Shown here: one piece after another, positions 33,254-41,905 of the stretch
Numbering within the stretch: position 1 is the stretch's first letter
Layout: each line of letters opens with the position of its first letter
Source of the DNA: Zoogloea sp041917255
GTDB lineage: Bacteria > Pseudomonadota > Gammaproteobacteria > Burkholderiales > Rhodocyclaceae
Length of the DNA: 64,000 nt
Direction of reading: 5' to 3'
NCBI GenBank assembly: GCA_041917255.1
Contig: JAYRYA010000011.1
Location: 1-64,000, forward strand
Translations under genes and position numbers: made by a program
Notes under the pieces: model-generated
Database searches by the model: none
Seen by the model: only the letters and a program-made list of their open reading frames with translations
Told to the model about the DNA's origin: nothing

Positions 33254-33829
33254 ATGAAACCCACGCTCGCCGCCCCCCTGCTGCTCGCCCTTGCCGCCAT
33301 CACCGCGCCCGCCCTGGCCGCCCCCGCCGGCTACACCATCGACCCAAACCACACCTTCCCGGTGTTCGAGGTGGATCACCTGGGCTTTTCCACCCAGCGC
33401 GGACGTTTCAACAAGACGAGCGGCCGGATCACCCTCGACACCGCCGCCCGTCAGGGTTCGGTGGACGTCACCATCGACGCCACCTCCATCGACATGGGCT
33501 TCGCCAAGTGGAACGACAACATGCGCGGCGAGAACTACTTCAACACCGACGCCCACCCGAGCATCACCTTCACGGCCAGCAAGCTGGTGTTCGACGGCGA
33601 GCGCCCGGTATCGGCCGACGGCAGCCTGACGATGCTCGGCGTCACCAAGCCCGTCACCCTCACCATCAACCGCTTTCGCTGCGCCCCGCACCCCCTCAAC
33701 AAGCGCGAGACCTGCGGCGCCGACGTGGTGGCCACCCTCAAGCGTTCCGAGTTCGGCATGACCAAGTACATCCCGTCGGTGGGTGACGAAGTGCGCCTGC
33801 TGATCGCCGTCGAGGCCTACCGCGAATAA
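33254..33829 (+). CDS. YceI family periplasmic protein
   Basis: This 191-residue protein has a signal peptide (MKPTLAAPLLLALAAITAPA) and a YceI lipocalin-like beta-barrel that binds isoprenoid or fatty-acyl ligands in known structures. Signatures are YTIDPNHTFPVFEVDHLGFS, MRGENYFNTDAHPSITF and LTMLGVTKPVTLTI, followed by SEFGMTKYIPSVGDEVRL. Being next to ubiK, it may relate to polyisoprenoid handling, but that is only positional inference. Confidence 0.92.
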   Translation: MKPTLAAPLLLALAAITAPALAAPAGYTIDPNHTFPVFEVDHLGFSTQRGRFNKTSGRITLDTAARQGSVDVTIDATSIDMGFAKWNDNMRGENYFNTDAHPSITFTASKLVFDGERPVSADGSLTMLGVTKPVTLTINRFRCAPHPLNKRETCGADVVATLKRSEFGMTKYIPSVGDEVRLLIAVEAYRE

Positions 33830-33894
33830 CGCGACGTGCTGTCACACGCCACCGCTACCCTGTCCGCCCGATCTTCGTGCTCCGCCCCGACGCC

Positions 33895-35145
33895 ATGGCT
33901 CCGCGCATCCGCTCCGGCCTCCTGATCCTCGCTGCGGCGCTGGGCCTCTCCGGCTGCGCCAGCGTCGGCCCCACCGCCCTGGACGACACCCGGCTGCAGT
34001 ACAACGAGGTGGTCAAGCGCACCACCGAGCAGCAGCTCCTGCTCAACATCGTGCGTCTGCGTTACACCGATACGCCCAGCAGCCTCGGCGTGTCGGGCAT
34101 TGCCGCCCAGTTCGAGCGCAGCCAGAGCGTCGGTCTGCTGCCCTTCTTCGCGGCCGTCGGCGGCGACGCCAGCCGCAGCAGCTTTACCGCGGTGCTGCCC
34201 CAGGCCCAGGTGACGGGCGCCGACCGCCCCACCTTCAGTCTCACCCCGCTGGACGACCAGGAGTTCACCCGCAAGCTGTTCACCCCGCTGCCCCTCGACG
34301 GGGTGATCTACCTCGCCAAGACCACCTGGCCGATCTCCAAGGTCTTCAGGCTCTATCTCGAGAACCTCAACTGGGTGCCCAACGCCCAGACCGCCAGCGG
34401 CCCCACCCCGCGCGAAGCGCCACCAGTCAGTGACTTCCTGCGCGGCGTGGCCGCGCTGCAGACCCTCCAGGACCGGGGCGCCATCGTCTTTGGCCTGGCC
34501 GAACAGGTCGAGCAGGTGGGTGGCACCCTGCCCCCCGGCGCCGTCTCGGCCGCCGACATGCTCGAAGCCGGCAAGAGCGGCCTCGAATATCGCCCGGCTG
34601 GCAATGGACGGGGCTGGCAGCTGGTCCGCCGCAGCAACGTGCCCGTACTGCGCCTTGATCCAGACGCGCTCAGCTCGCCCGAGATGCGCGCCTTCGAAGC
34701 GGCCTTCCACCTGCGCCCCGGCATCACCGAGCTGCGCATCACCCAGGAAGCCCTCACCCCCTTCCGCTCGGCGCTGCCGAAAGACGGCGTCGCCAGCCTT
34801 GACCTGGAAACCCGCTCCCTGCTGCAGGCGCTTTATTACGTGAGTCACGGCGTGGACGTGCCCCCGGCCCACCGCGCCCGCGGCCTCGCCACCATCACCC
34901 GCGATGCCGCCGGCCGCGAATACGACTGGAGCGAGGTGATGCGCGACCTTTTCCATGTGCGCACCAGCCCCGAGCGCCCCAAGCATGCCCACGTTGCCGT
35001 GCAGTACAAGGATCAGTGGTTTTACGTGGAAGAGTCCGACCAGGACACCAAATCCACTTTCTCGCTGCTGGTCGAACTGTCACGACTCGAACTCGCCGGC
35101 AAGACGGGCCCCGGCCCACAGCTCACGCTGCCGATCGGGCGCTGA
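33895..35145 (+). CDS. Putative lipoprotein, function unknown
   Basis: This 416-residue protein begins with a lipoprotein signal (MAPRIRSGLLILAAALGL followed by the lipobox LSGC), then VGPTALDDTRLQYNEVVKRT and QQLLLNIVRLRYTDTPSSLG. The latter pattern recurs in conserved outer-membrane-associated lipoproteins of Gram-negatives that have no known activity. No enzyme motif is seen. The ATG at 33895 is preferred; a GTG 18 bases upstream is also possible. Confidence 0.75.
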   Translation: MAPRIRSGLLILAAALGLSGCASVGPTALDDTRLQYNEVVKRTTEQQLLLNIVRLRYTDTPSSLGVSGIAAQFERSQSVGLLPFFAAVGGDASRSSFTAVLPQAQVTGADRPTFSLTPLDDQEFTRKLFTPLPLDGVIYLAKTTWPISKVFRLYLENLNWVPNAQTASGPTPREAPPVSDFLRGVAALQTLQDRGAIVFGLAEQVEQVGGTLPPGAVSAADMLEAGKSGLEYRPAGNGRGWQLVRRSNVPVLRLDPDALSSPEMRAFEAAFHLRPGITELRITQEALTPFRSALPKDGVASLDLETRSLLQALYYVSHGVDVPPAHRARGLATITRDAAGREYDWSEVMRDLFHVRTSPERPKHAHVAVQYKDQWFYVEESDQDTKSTFSLLVELSRLELAGKTGPGPQLTLPIGR

Positions 35146-35214
35146 CCCCCTCATCGCTGTAGAAATCCACAGCCCAAGGCGATACACTGCGCATCATTTA
35201 ATGCGGAAGACATC

Positions 35215-36714
35215 ATGAGCCTGGCTGTTCTCGCCAGCCGCGCCCTCGTCGGCCTGCAGGCGCCCGAAGTGTGCGTCGAGGTTCATCTGGCCAACGGCCT
35301 GCCGGCCTTCACCCTGGTCGGCCTGCCCGACGTGGAAGTCCGCGAGGCCCGCGACCGCGTGCGCGCCGCACTGCAGACGGGTCAGTTCGAGTTTCCCCAG
35401 CGGCGGATCACCGTCAACCTCGCCCCGGCCGACCTCCCGAAGGAAGGCGGTTGCTTCGACCTGCCCATCGCCCTGGGCATCCTCGCCGCCTCGGGCCAGA
35501 TCCCCGCCGACAAGCTCGACCGCTACGAATTCGCCGGCGAACTCTCCCTCACCGGCGAACTGCGCCCGGTGCGCGGTGCGCTCGCCCTGGCCCGGCAGGC
35601 TGCCGAGCGCGGGCGCATCCTGATCCTCCCCGCCGCCAACGCCCCAGAGGCCGCGCTGGTCAGTGGCGTCACGATCCTCCCTGCCGCCAGCCTGCTGGCC
35701 GTGGTCGCCCACCTGTGCGGCCACACGGTCATCGATGCATACGCGGGCGCGCCACTCATCCAGGCCCCGGACTACCCGGATCTCGCCGACGTGAAGGGCC
35801 AGAGCCAGGCCCGCCGCGCCCTCGAAGTGGCCGCCAGCGGGCAGCACTCGCTGCTTTTCTATGGCCCGCCAGGCACCGGCAAGTCGATGCTCGCCCAGCG
35901 CCTGCCCGGCCTGCTGCCGTCGATGGGCGACGCCGAAGCTCTTGAGAGCGCCGCCGTCCAGTCGGTCGAAGGCAGCTTCCGCCCAGAGCGGTGGCGCCAA
36001 CGCCCGATGCGGTCGCCCCACCACTCGGCCTCGACCGCTGCGCTGGTAGGTGGCGGCAGCACACCACGGCCGGGCGAAATCAGCCTCGCCCACCACGGGG
36101 TGCTGTTCCTCGATGAACTCCCCGAGTTCGACCGACGTGTCCTTGAAGCCCTCCGCGAGCCACTCGAGACCGGCCACATCACGATCTCCCGCGCGGGGCG
36201 ACGGGCGGAATTCCCGGCCCGCTTCCAGTTGATTGCGGCAATGAATCCTTGCCCCTGCGGCTACCACGGCCACCCGGACGGCCGCTGCCGATGCACGCCA
36301 GACCAGATATCTCGCTATCGTGGCAAGCTGTCCGGCCCACTGCTCGACCGCATCGACCTGCTCCTCGAGGTGCCCACCCTGCCGGTGGCCGACCTGCAGG
36401 GTGCGCCGGCCGGCGAAAGCTCGTCCGCGGTGCGCGCCCGGGTTGCCCGCAGCCACGCGATTCAGCACGCCCGTCAGGGCAAACCCAACGCGCTGCTGGC
36501 CGGGGCCGAGATCGACCAGTGGTGCCAACCCGACGAAAACGGTGTCAAACTGTTGCGAACAGCCATCGATCGCCTGCGTCTTTCGGCTCGCGGTTACCAT
36601 CGAATCCTCAAAGTCGCGCGTACAATCGCAGACATGAACGAGGCCGAGGTCATCCAGGCTGCCCACGTGGCCGAAGCCGTCCAGAGCCGTCGCGACCTCA
36701 CCGCATTCACCTGA
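35215..36714 (+). CDS. comM: ComM/YifB family Mg-chelatase-like AAA+ ATPase
   Basis: This 499-residue AAA+ helicase promotes branch migration during natural transformation (ComM). The N-terminal Lon-protease-like fold (ALVGLQAPEVCVEVHLANG, VTVNLAPADLPKEG-type ITVNLAPADLPKEGG) precedes the ATPase with Walker A FYGPPGTGKSML. Walker B is VLFLDELPEF, followed by the sensor region and MNPCPCGYHGHP with cysteines of a small zinc-like site. C-terminal SARGYHRILKVARTIADM is typical. Presence of comM suggests the organism may be competent, though no other com gene is visible here. Confidence 0.95.
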   Translation: MSLAVLASRALVGLQAPEVCVEVHLANGLPAFTLVGLPDVEVREARDRVRAALQTGQFEFPQRRITVNLAPADLPKEGGCFDLPIALGILAASGQIPADKLDRYEFAGELSLTGELRPVRGALALARQAAERGRILILPAANAPEAALVSGVTILPAASLLAVVAHLCGHTVIDAYAGAPLIQAPDYPDLADVKGQSQARRALEVAASGQHSLLFYGPPGTGKSMLAQRLPGLLPSMGDAEALESAAVQSVEGSFRPERWRQRPMRSPHHSASTAALVGGGSTPRPGEISLAHHGVLFLDELPEFDRRVLEALREPLETGHITISRAGRRAEFPARFQLIAAMNPCPCGYHGHPDGRCRCTPDQISRYRGKLSGPLLDRIDLLLEVPTLPVADLQGAPAGESSSAVRARVARSHAIQHARQGKPNALLAGAEIDQWCQPDENGVKLLRTAIDRLRLSARGYHRILKVARTIADMNEAEVIQAAHVAEAVQSRRDLTAFT

Positions 36715-36741
36715 TCAAGTCCATCAAGCAGGAGTTTCCAC

Positions 36742-37137
36742 GTGGCACCCACCCCTTCCGCCGGCGCGCCCCGCGCCAAGAACTGGCTCCTGTGGTTCGT
36801 CGGCTTCGTCGTCCTGCTGGTCCTGCTCGCCGCGGCTTACACCTGGCTGGTGCTCAGCTGGAGCTACTCCGCCGGCGAACGCGCGGGCTACGTGCAGAAA
36901 TTTTCCCAGAAGGGTTGGCTGTGCAAGACCTGGGAAGGTGAGCTGGCCATCGTCGCGATCCCCGGCAGCCTGCCCGAGATCTTCAAGTTCACCGTACGCG
37001 ATGACAAGGTCGCCGCCGATATCAACGCCGTGATGGGCAAGCGCGTCGCGATCAGCTACGACCAGCACCTGGGCATCCCCTCCACCTGCTTCGGCGAGAC
37101 CGGCTACTACGTGAGCAAGGTCCACGCCGTCGAGTAG
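36742..37137 (+). CDS. Small single-pass membrane protein, conserved hypothetical
   Basis: This 131-residue protein has one strong membrane helix (about residues 14-38, NWLLWFVGFVVLLVLLAAAY) and a periplasmic domain (SAGERAGYVQKFSQKGWLCK, LPEIFKFTVRDDKVAADINA, then VGISYDQHLG-like VAISYDQHLGIPSTCFG). Two cysteines could form a disulphide. The start is a GTG at 36742 with GGAG ten bases upstream. It is 27 bases after comM. No function is known to me. Confidence 0.75.
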   Translation: MAPTPSAGAPRAKNWLLWFVGFVVLLVLLAAAYTWLVLSWSYSAGERAGYVQKFSQKGWLCKTWEGELAIVAIPGSLPEIFKFTVRDDKVAADINAVMGKRVAISYDQHLGIPSTCFGETGYYVSKVHAVE

Positions 37138-37189
37138 GAACCCCGCCCCCCTCGGGGTGTCGAATCGCACCCTGCCCCGGATCCTCCCC

Positions 37190-38386
37190 ATGCCTTACGT
37201 CCAACTGGCGGCGCTGCTTGCGGCGCTCGCCACCGTCGGTCCGTTCTCAATCGACACCTACCTCCCGGCTCTGCACGCCATTGGTGCCGACCTGGGTGCC
37301 AGCACCGTCCAGACCCAGCAAACGCTCACCGCCTACATGCTGCCAATGGCGCTGATGGTGCTGTGGCACGGCGCCATCTCCGACGCCTACGGGCGCAAGC
37401 GGGTGATCCTGGTGTCGATGCTGCTGTTCACCCTGGCCTCGGTGCTGTGCGTGTTCGCCGGCAGCATCCAGATGCTGCTGGTGGGCCGGGCGCTGCAGGG
37501 CATCAGCGCCGGCGCGGGCATGGTGGTGGGCCGCGCGGTGGTGCGCGACCTGCACGATGGGCCGTCCGCCCAACGGCTGATGAGCCACGTGAGCATGGCC
37601 TTCGCCCTTGGGCCGGCGATTGCCCCCATTCTGGGCGGCTGGATCTTCAGCGCCTTCGGCTGGCGCGCAGTGTTCGTCTTTCTGGCCCTGCTGGGCCTCG
37701 TGCTGGCCGCGCTCACCGCCTGGAAGCTCGACGAGACACATCCGCCCGAAGCCCGGCAGCCGCTTCACCCCGGCCCGCTGGCGCGACGTTACTGGACCGT
37801 CTTCACCTCGCCCGGCTTCCTGCTCCTCACCTTTGCGGTGAGCTACAACTTCAACGGGTTCTTCCTGTATGTCCTGTCGGCGCCGGTATTCCTGATCCAG
37901 CACCTGGGCCTGGCCGAAACCGGCTTCGGCTGGTTCTTCATCCCCACCGTGGGCGGCATGATGGCGGGCTCGGCCCTGTCGGCGCGGCTGGCCGGGGCGC
38001 TATCCCCGGCGCGGACGATCGGTCTGGCCCTCGCCATCATGATCCTGGCGGCTGGCACCAACCTCGCCATCAGCTGGCTGATGGCGCCGGGCCTGCCCCA
38101 GTCAGTGCTGCCGATCATGCTGTACACCTTTGGCATGGCCATCGGCATGCCCAGCCTGACCCTCCTCGCCCTCGACCACTTTCCCACACACCGGGGCCTC
38201 GCTTCCAGTTGCCAGAGCTTCCTGCAGATGCTTGTGAGCTCGGTCACCGCAGGTCTCGTCGCCCCGGCCCTGTGGGATTCTGTCGGCAGCCTCGCCGCCG
38301 GCATGGTCGCCAACCTGGCAGTCGGCCTGGGCTGCGCCGGGCTGTGGTGGGCGCTCTACCACCGCCGTGAAAGCCTGCCGGCATGA
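37190..38386 (+). CDS. Bcr/CflA-type MFS drug efflux transporter
   Basis: This 398-residue, twelve-helix drug:H+ antiporter has VGPFSIDTYLPALHAIGADL at the start, the loop 2-3 motif GAISDAYGRKRVILVSM, and GRALQGISAGAGMVVGRAVV with the motif-C region ALGPAIAPILGGWI. The ATG at 37190 is preferred to a GTG at 37157 because that GTG lies inside a hairpin (ACCCCG..CGGGGT, 37140-37158) that probably ends the preceding gene. The stop overlaps the next start by four bases. Confidence 0.9.
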   Translation: MPYVQLAALLAALATVGPFSIDTYLPALHAIGADLGASTVQTQQTLTAYMLPMALMVLWHGAISDAYGRKRVILVSMLLFTLASVLCVFAGSIQMLLVGRALQGISAGAGMVVGRAVVRDLHDGPSAQRLMSHVSMAFALGPAIAPILGGWIFSAFGWRAVFVFLALLGLVLAALTAWKLDETHPPEARQPLHPGPLARRYWTVFTSPGFLLLTFAVSYNFNGFFLYVLSAPVFLIQHLGLAETGFGWFFIPTVGGMMAGSALSARLAGALSPARTIGLALAIMILAAGTNLAISWLMAPGLPQSVLPIMLYTFGMAIGMPSLTLLALDHFPTHRGLASSCQSFLQMLVSSVTAGLVAPALWDSVGSLAAGMVANLAVGLGCAGLWWALYHRRESLPA

Positions 38387-39045
38387 ACTGGACCGAGCAC
38401 ATCGATCTCTACTGCGAGCGCACCGGCCCCGGCCTGTGGGCGGAGCCGCTCAACGCGCTGAGCAACCTCGCCTTCATCGCGGTGGCGATCATCCTGTGGC
38501 GCAAGGCCGGGCGGGGCGCGCCCTTCGACCTGCGCCTGCTGATCGGTCTGATCGCCGCGGTGGGCGTCGGCAGCGGGGCCTTCCACACGGTGGCAACCCG
38601 CGGCACGGCCATCCTCGACATCGCCTTCATCGCGATCTTCGTGGTGGCGTACCACCAGCGTTTCCAGGTCCGGCTGCTCAACCGCAGCAACACCGCCGCC
38701 TGGGCTGGTGTCGGAATCTTCCTGGTGCTGGCGGGAGGCTTCATCGCCGCCAGCCAGTTGCTGCCGCCACTGCCCCTCAACGGCTCCGAAATCTACCTGC
38801 CGCCATTCGCGCTGCTCCTCGCCTGCGCCGCCCGGGCGCGGCCGCGTGCGCCAGCCACCGCCCGCTGGCTGACCGCGGCCTCCGCCCTGTTCGTGCTGAG
38901 CCTCGCCTGCCGGGCGGTGGATCAGCGCGTGTGCGACGCGTGGCCCGTGGGCACGCATGTGGGCTGGCATCTGTTGAATGCGGCGATGCTCTACGGCTGC
39001 ATGGCCGCACTGCTTGCCGCGCCCCGTTACCGCCGCTTCGGCTGA
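38383..39045 (+). CDS. Ceramidase-like integral membrane protein (CREST superfamily)
   Basis: This 220-residue, seven-helix protein resembles the alkaline ceramidase domain. WTEHIDLYCERTGPGLWAEP is followed by LNALSNLAFIAVA (conserved Ser), GVGSGAFHTVATRG (first His), ILDIAFIAIFV (Asp) and VGTHVGWHLLNAAMLYG (two His). This Ser-His-Asp-His-His set is the CREST metal-hydrolase site, so it is probably a membrane lipid hydrolase. It overlaps the MFS gene by four bases. The substrate in bacteria is unknown. Confidence 0.85.
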   Translation: MNWTEHIDLYCERTGPGLWAEPLNALSNLAFIAVAIILWRKAGRGAPFDLRLLIGLIAAVGVGSGAFHTVATRGTAILDIAFIAIFVVAYHQRFQVRLLNRSNTAAWAGVGIFLVLAGGFIAASQLLPPLPLNGSEIYLPPFALLLACAARARPRAPATARWLTAASALFVLSLACRAVDQRVCDAWPVGTHVGWHLLNAAMLYGCMAALLAAPRYRRFG

Positions 39046-39052
39046 ACAGAAA

Positions 39053-39070
39053 GGGCGCCCGAAGGCGCCC
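39053..39070. terminator. Terminator hairpin between convergent genes
   Basis: GGGCGCC-CGAA-GGCGCCC lies between the ends of the ceramidase-like gene (stop 39045) and the NUDIX gene (stop 39096). No clear T-run is present on either side. The core is identical to that of the amtB terminator at 29935. Confidence 0.6.
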
Positions 39071-39095
39071 CACGACCCCACCAGCCTAGGCGGGA

Positions 39096-39641
39096 TCAGG
39101 CCTTGGCCAGCGCCCGCTCGGCCCAGAACAGCGCGGTGATCGTCTTGCCGTCGGTGATGCGACCGTCAAAAACCGCCGCCCGAGCCTCGTCCAGCGTCAG
39201 GTAGACGATCTCCAGAAACTCCCCCTCGTCCCAGGCGTGGCCCACATGCTTGAGACCGGTGGCGAGGAAGATCTCGATGCGCTCGTCCGAGTAGCCGATG
39301 CACGGGTGCATCACCCCCAGGTGGCGCCAGTGTTCACCTTCGTAGCCGGTCTCCTCCCGCAGTTCGCGACGCGCACAGGCCAGGATATCCTCATCGGGAT
39401 CGAGCTTACCCGCCGGCAGCTCGAGAAAGGCCCGGTGCAATGGATAGCGGAACTGACGCTCGAAAATCAGCCGACCGTCGGCGCACACCGGGATCACCAG
39501 CACTGCGCCGGGATGCTTGATGTATTCGCGCACGCCGGTATTGCCGTCGGGAAGCCGAACCTCGTCACGATAGACTTTGAGCAGACAGCCCTGGAAGACC
39601 GGCTCGGAGGTGAGTTGTTCTTCGTGCAGTGGATCGTTCAT
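39096..39641 (-). CDS. NUDIX hydrolase, ADP-ribose pyrophosphatase-like
   Basis: This 181-residue NUDIX enzyme carries a complete NUDIX box (GKLDPDEDILACARRELREE followed by TGY, fitting G-x5-E-x7-REU-x-EE-x-GU). LELPAG precedes the box, and HPCIGYSDERIEIFLA follows it, as in the NudF/ADP-ribose pyrophosphatase group. The ATG at 39641 gives MNDPLHEEQLTSEPVFQGCL, usual for the group. Expected reaction: ADP-ribose to AMP plus ribose 5-phosphate; related nucleoside diphosphate sugars are possible. Confidence 0.92.
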   Translation of the reverse strand: MNDPLHEEQLTSEPVFQGCLLKVYRDEVRLPDGNTGVREYIKHPGAVLVIPVCADGRLIFERQFRYPLHRAFLELPAGKLDPDEDILACARRELREETGYEGEHWRHLGVMHPCIGYSDERIEIFLATGLKHVGHAWDEGEFLEIVYLTLDEARAAVFDGRITDGKTITALFWAERALAKA

Positions 39642-39734
39642 GCCGCGGGCTCCGGTAAAGGCCAAAGGTGGAAGGATGGCACCCGCCCGCCTTCGTGACC
39701 AGCCCCACCCACCCCCTGCGGCATAATCGCGCTC

Positions 39735-40445
39735 GTGACCGACGCTTCGCATCCTGCCTTCCCGACACTCCGGGACCAGCTCCTCGACCCCACCGGCGGA
39801 CTGGTCTATCACCTGCGCGCGGCGCGCCACCGCCGTCGCCTGTGGGCGCCCTTTCACGCTGCAGTGGCGGGCTGGCTGGACGACTGGCAACCGACGCGGG
39901 CACATCTGGTGATCGTTGGCCCCAACGCGGGTTACGCCCTGCCGGATGGCTTCCTCGCCCGCTTTGAGCACGTCACCGCGCTGGAGCCCGATCCCATCGC
40001 CCGGTGGCTGCTGGCCGGCCGAGCGGATGCTGCGGGCCTCGTCTTCGAGCGCCTCGATTGCCTGTCCACGCCCGACGGCCTGGCGCTGCTGACAGCGCAC
40101 TTTCCCGACGCCGCGATCCTGTTTTCGAATGTCCTCGGGCAGCTCGACGCGCCTGGGGACTGCTGGGCCGATCTGCTGGCCGGCCACCTGACAACGCACC
40201 CGTGGGCGAGCTACCACGACGTGATCTCGACCACCGCGCAGCCGACCCACGACACGCCGTGCACAGTGGCCGACAACACCACGCTCGACGAGGTGTTGGC
40301 ACGGTTCTGGAAGAAGGGAGAGCTGACGGTGACCGACCATGCCACGTTCCGCCTTGGTGGCGACAGGTTGCGGCACTACGCGGTGTGGCCGATCACGCCG
40401 CGGCGCTGGCATCTGGTGGAATGGGTGGCGCGCGCCCCCGCTTGA
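39735..40445 (+). CDS. Hypothetical protein with a methyltransferase-like fold
   Basis: This 236-residue protein shows HLVIVGPNAGYALPDGFL followed by VTALEPDPIARWLL, resembling the motif I and acidic-loop parts of a Rossmann SAM-binding fold. AAILFSNVLGQLD comes at the position of motif IV. The glycine-rich loop is atypical (GPNAGYAL), so SAM binding is uncertain. The start is a GTG at 39735; the 93-base gap separates it from the divergent NUDIX gene. Confidence 0.6.
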   Translation: MTDASHPAFPTLRDQLLDPTGGLVYHLRAARHRRRLWAPFHAAVAGWLDDWQPTRAHLVIVGPNAGYALPDGFLARFEHVTALEPDPIARWLLAGRADAAGLVFERLDCLSTPDGLALLTAHFPDAAILFSNVLGQLDAPGDCWADLLAGHLTTHPWASYHDVISTTAQPTHDTPCTVADNTTLDEVLARFWKKGELTVTDHATFRLGGDRLRHYAVWPITPRRWHLVEWVARAPA

Positions 40446-40531
40446 ACCACGTTCCTGCGCGCACCCTGGCGAGTGGATTGCCGTATTAAGGCAACCGTCA
40501 GATCGCCAGTCCCGCGACTCCACGCAGCAGC

Positions 40532-41032
40532 TCAAGCATAGGTGTCGACGCGGCTGACGCCGTCGCCCGCACCGGCGCTGGCGATTGCTGCATAGCTGGC
40601 GGCGGGGCCGCTAGCGCTGGCCGAGATTTCGAGACGCGCCTCGACGGCCATCCTGTCGGCCTGGCTGGCCACCTGGCGATCCTGCGCCGACGGGTCGGCC
40701 GGCGCGAGGGCTGCGGCACGGATACGCTCGGCTCGGATGAGGGTTTCTTGTGGCGTGCGGCCGGGGGAGACGTTGATGCCCACCTCACCGCCAACGGCGT
40801 AGCGTCTGCCGTCCGGGCCGGTCTCGTAAGTGAAGGTGGCGCCGTGGGTGATGAGGCCCGAGCCGGCCGCCATGTGGGCAGATTCGTGGGCGCGGACAAC
40901 CCGGTCGCGGGCCTGAAGGCGATCGACGATCCGCTGGTCGGATTCGGACAGCCTTGACCCTGCCGCAGATCCGGCAACACCGGTGGAACGCAGGGTGGGG
41001 GCAACAGCGGCCCCAAGTAAAGAAACCGACAT
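40532..41032 (-). CDS. SprA-related putative zinc metalloprotease
   Basis: This 166-residue protein matches the SprA-related/CJM1_0395-like family of putative metalloproteases. The core is RDRVVRAHESAHMAAGSGL with a short zincin HExxH-like site (HESAH), then YAVGGEVGINVSPGRTPQET and ADPSAQDRQVASQADRM. The N-terminus is Ala/Ser-rich with no clear signal peptide. Activity of this family is unproven. It ends just before the converging gene at 40445 and shares no promoter with it. Confidence 0.8.
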   Translation of the reverse strand: MSVSLLGAAVAPTLRSTGVAGSAAGSRLSESDQRIVDRLQARDRVVRAHESAHMAAGSGLITHGATFTYETGPDGRRYAVGGEVGINVSPGRTPQETLIRAERIRAAALAPADPSAQDRQVASQADRMAVEARLEISASASGPAASYAAIASAGAGDGVSRVDTYA

Positions 41033-41062
41033 GCCTGGGACGAAAAAACGCGTTACTGGCCC

Positions 41063-41740
41063 CTAAAGCCTAGACCGAAAAAGGCTCTTCGTCAGCTTCG
41101 AAGCCGCGATATTCCGGCGGGCTCCCGTTCCGATGCGCCACCGCGACAAGACCAGCAGCCCCATACCCAGCAGCAGCAGCGTGCCAATCGCCGGCTCGGT
41201 GACGGCAACGATCACCGGCGTCTGGGTGCCGGAAAAGCGACCCGCTCCGGTGAACCCAAGGCCGGTGACAAAGGCGGTCGGGTCACCCGGGTCGAGCCCT
41301 GCGGAGACCTCGATACCGGTCACCCGGAAGCGGCCCACACCAGCCGCGCCGAAATCGTAGGCCACGCCTCCGGCCAGATTGCCAGACAGCAGCTGGAGCG
41401 CGCCGGTGGAATCGAAGCCGAAGAGGTCATACAGCCCGTCACCGATGCCGACGGGCAGCAGCACCGAGCGGAAGCCGGGGTCGCCAACGCCGATGACGTA
41501 GGTGTAACCCACCGCCACATCGGGATCGATGAAATAGGTCTCGCCGGGAACGACGGTAAAGTCGAATCGGAAACTGCCGTCGGTCACGGACGCGGGCAGG
41601 TGCACCGCCGGCCCGCCAACGGCGGGCAGCGCTGCCAACGGAACCGCAAAGGCCAGGGCCGCAACCGCCCAGCGAATCAGGCGGAAAATAGGGTTGAGGG
41701 TGTCGAGGGGCGCCATGCGCTGATCCGCCATTGTTGTCAT
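41063..41740 (-). CDS. PEP-CTERM-like exported protein with a variant tail
   Basis: This 225-residue protein has a late signal peptide (residues 20-40, RWAVAALAFAVPLAALPA), a beta-rich body and a C-terminal sorting-like region. The PEP motif is weakened to VTEPAIG, followed by the membrane stretch TLLLLGMGLLVLS, the basic RWRIGTGARR, and then 16 extra residues (to LFRSRL) beyond the usual end. The ATG at 41740 (MTTMADQ) was chosen because it lies about 35 bases after the predicted transcription start; 41731 is an alternative. Sigma-54 and activator sites like those of the PEP-CTERM gene at 7029 support the family call. Confidence 0.75.
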   Translation of the reverse strand: MTTMADQRMAPLDTLNPIFRLIRWAVAALAFAVPLAALPAVGGPAVHLPASVTDGSFRFDFTVVPGETYFIDPDVAVGYTYVIGVGDPGFRSVLLPVGIGDGLYDLFGFDSTGALQLLSGNLAGGVAYDFGAAGVGRFRVTGIEVSAGLDPGDPTAFVTGLGFTGAGRFSGTQTPVIVAVTEPAIGTLLLLGMGLLVLSRWRIGTGARRNIAASKLTKSLFRSRL

Positions 41741-41784
41741 TTTCTGACGTCCGCATGAAGTTTGCGGGGGTCGGATAAAGATCA

Positions 41785-41800
41785 AGCAATTTACGCACCA
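41785..41800 (-). promoter_or_regulatory. Sigma-54 promoter of the second PEP-CTERM gene
   Basis: The minus strand reads TGGTGCGTAAATTGCT. The -24 TGG and -12 TTGCT elements and their spacing fit sigma-54; two bases in the -24 box differ from consensus. The predicted start falls near 41774. Confidence 0.65.
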
Positions 41801-41846
41801 AAGCGTGAAAAACCTGACACAGCGCGGCATTCCGCCATTTGATGCC

Positions 41847-41873
41847 GCCCAAAATGGGCGCAAGTGTAAAGAA
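41847..41873 (-). promoter_or_regulatory. Activator-like site: TTCTTTACACTT plus inverted repeat
   Basis: The minus strand carries TTCTTTACACTT (41862-41873) followed by GCCCA-TTT-TGGGC (41847-41859). The first part is identical to bases 6816-6827, upstream of the other PEP-CTERM gene, and lies at a similar distance from the sigma-54 promoter. It is likely the binding site of a shared sigma-54 activator. Confidence 0.55.
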
Positions 41874-41905
41874 TCCCGACAGCATCCCCGGTGCGCTGGA
41901 CGGCC

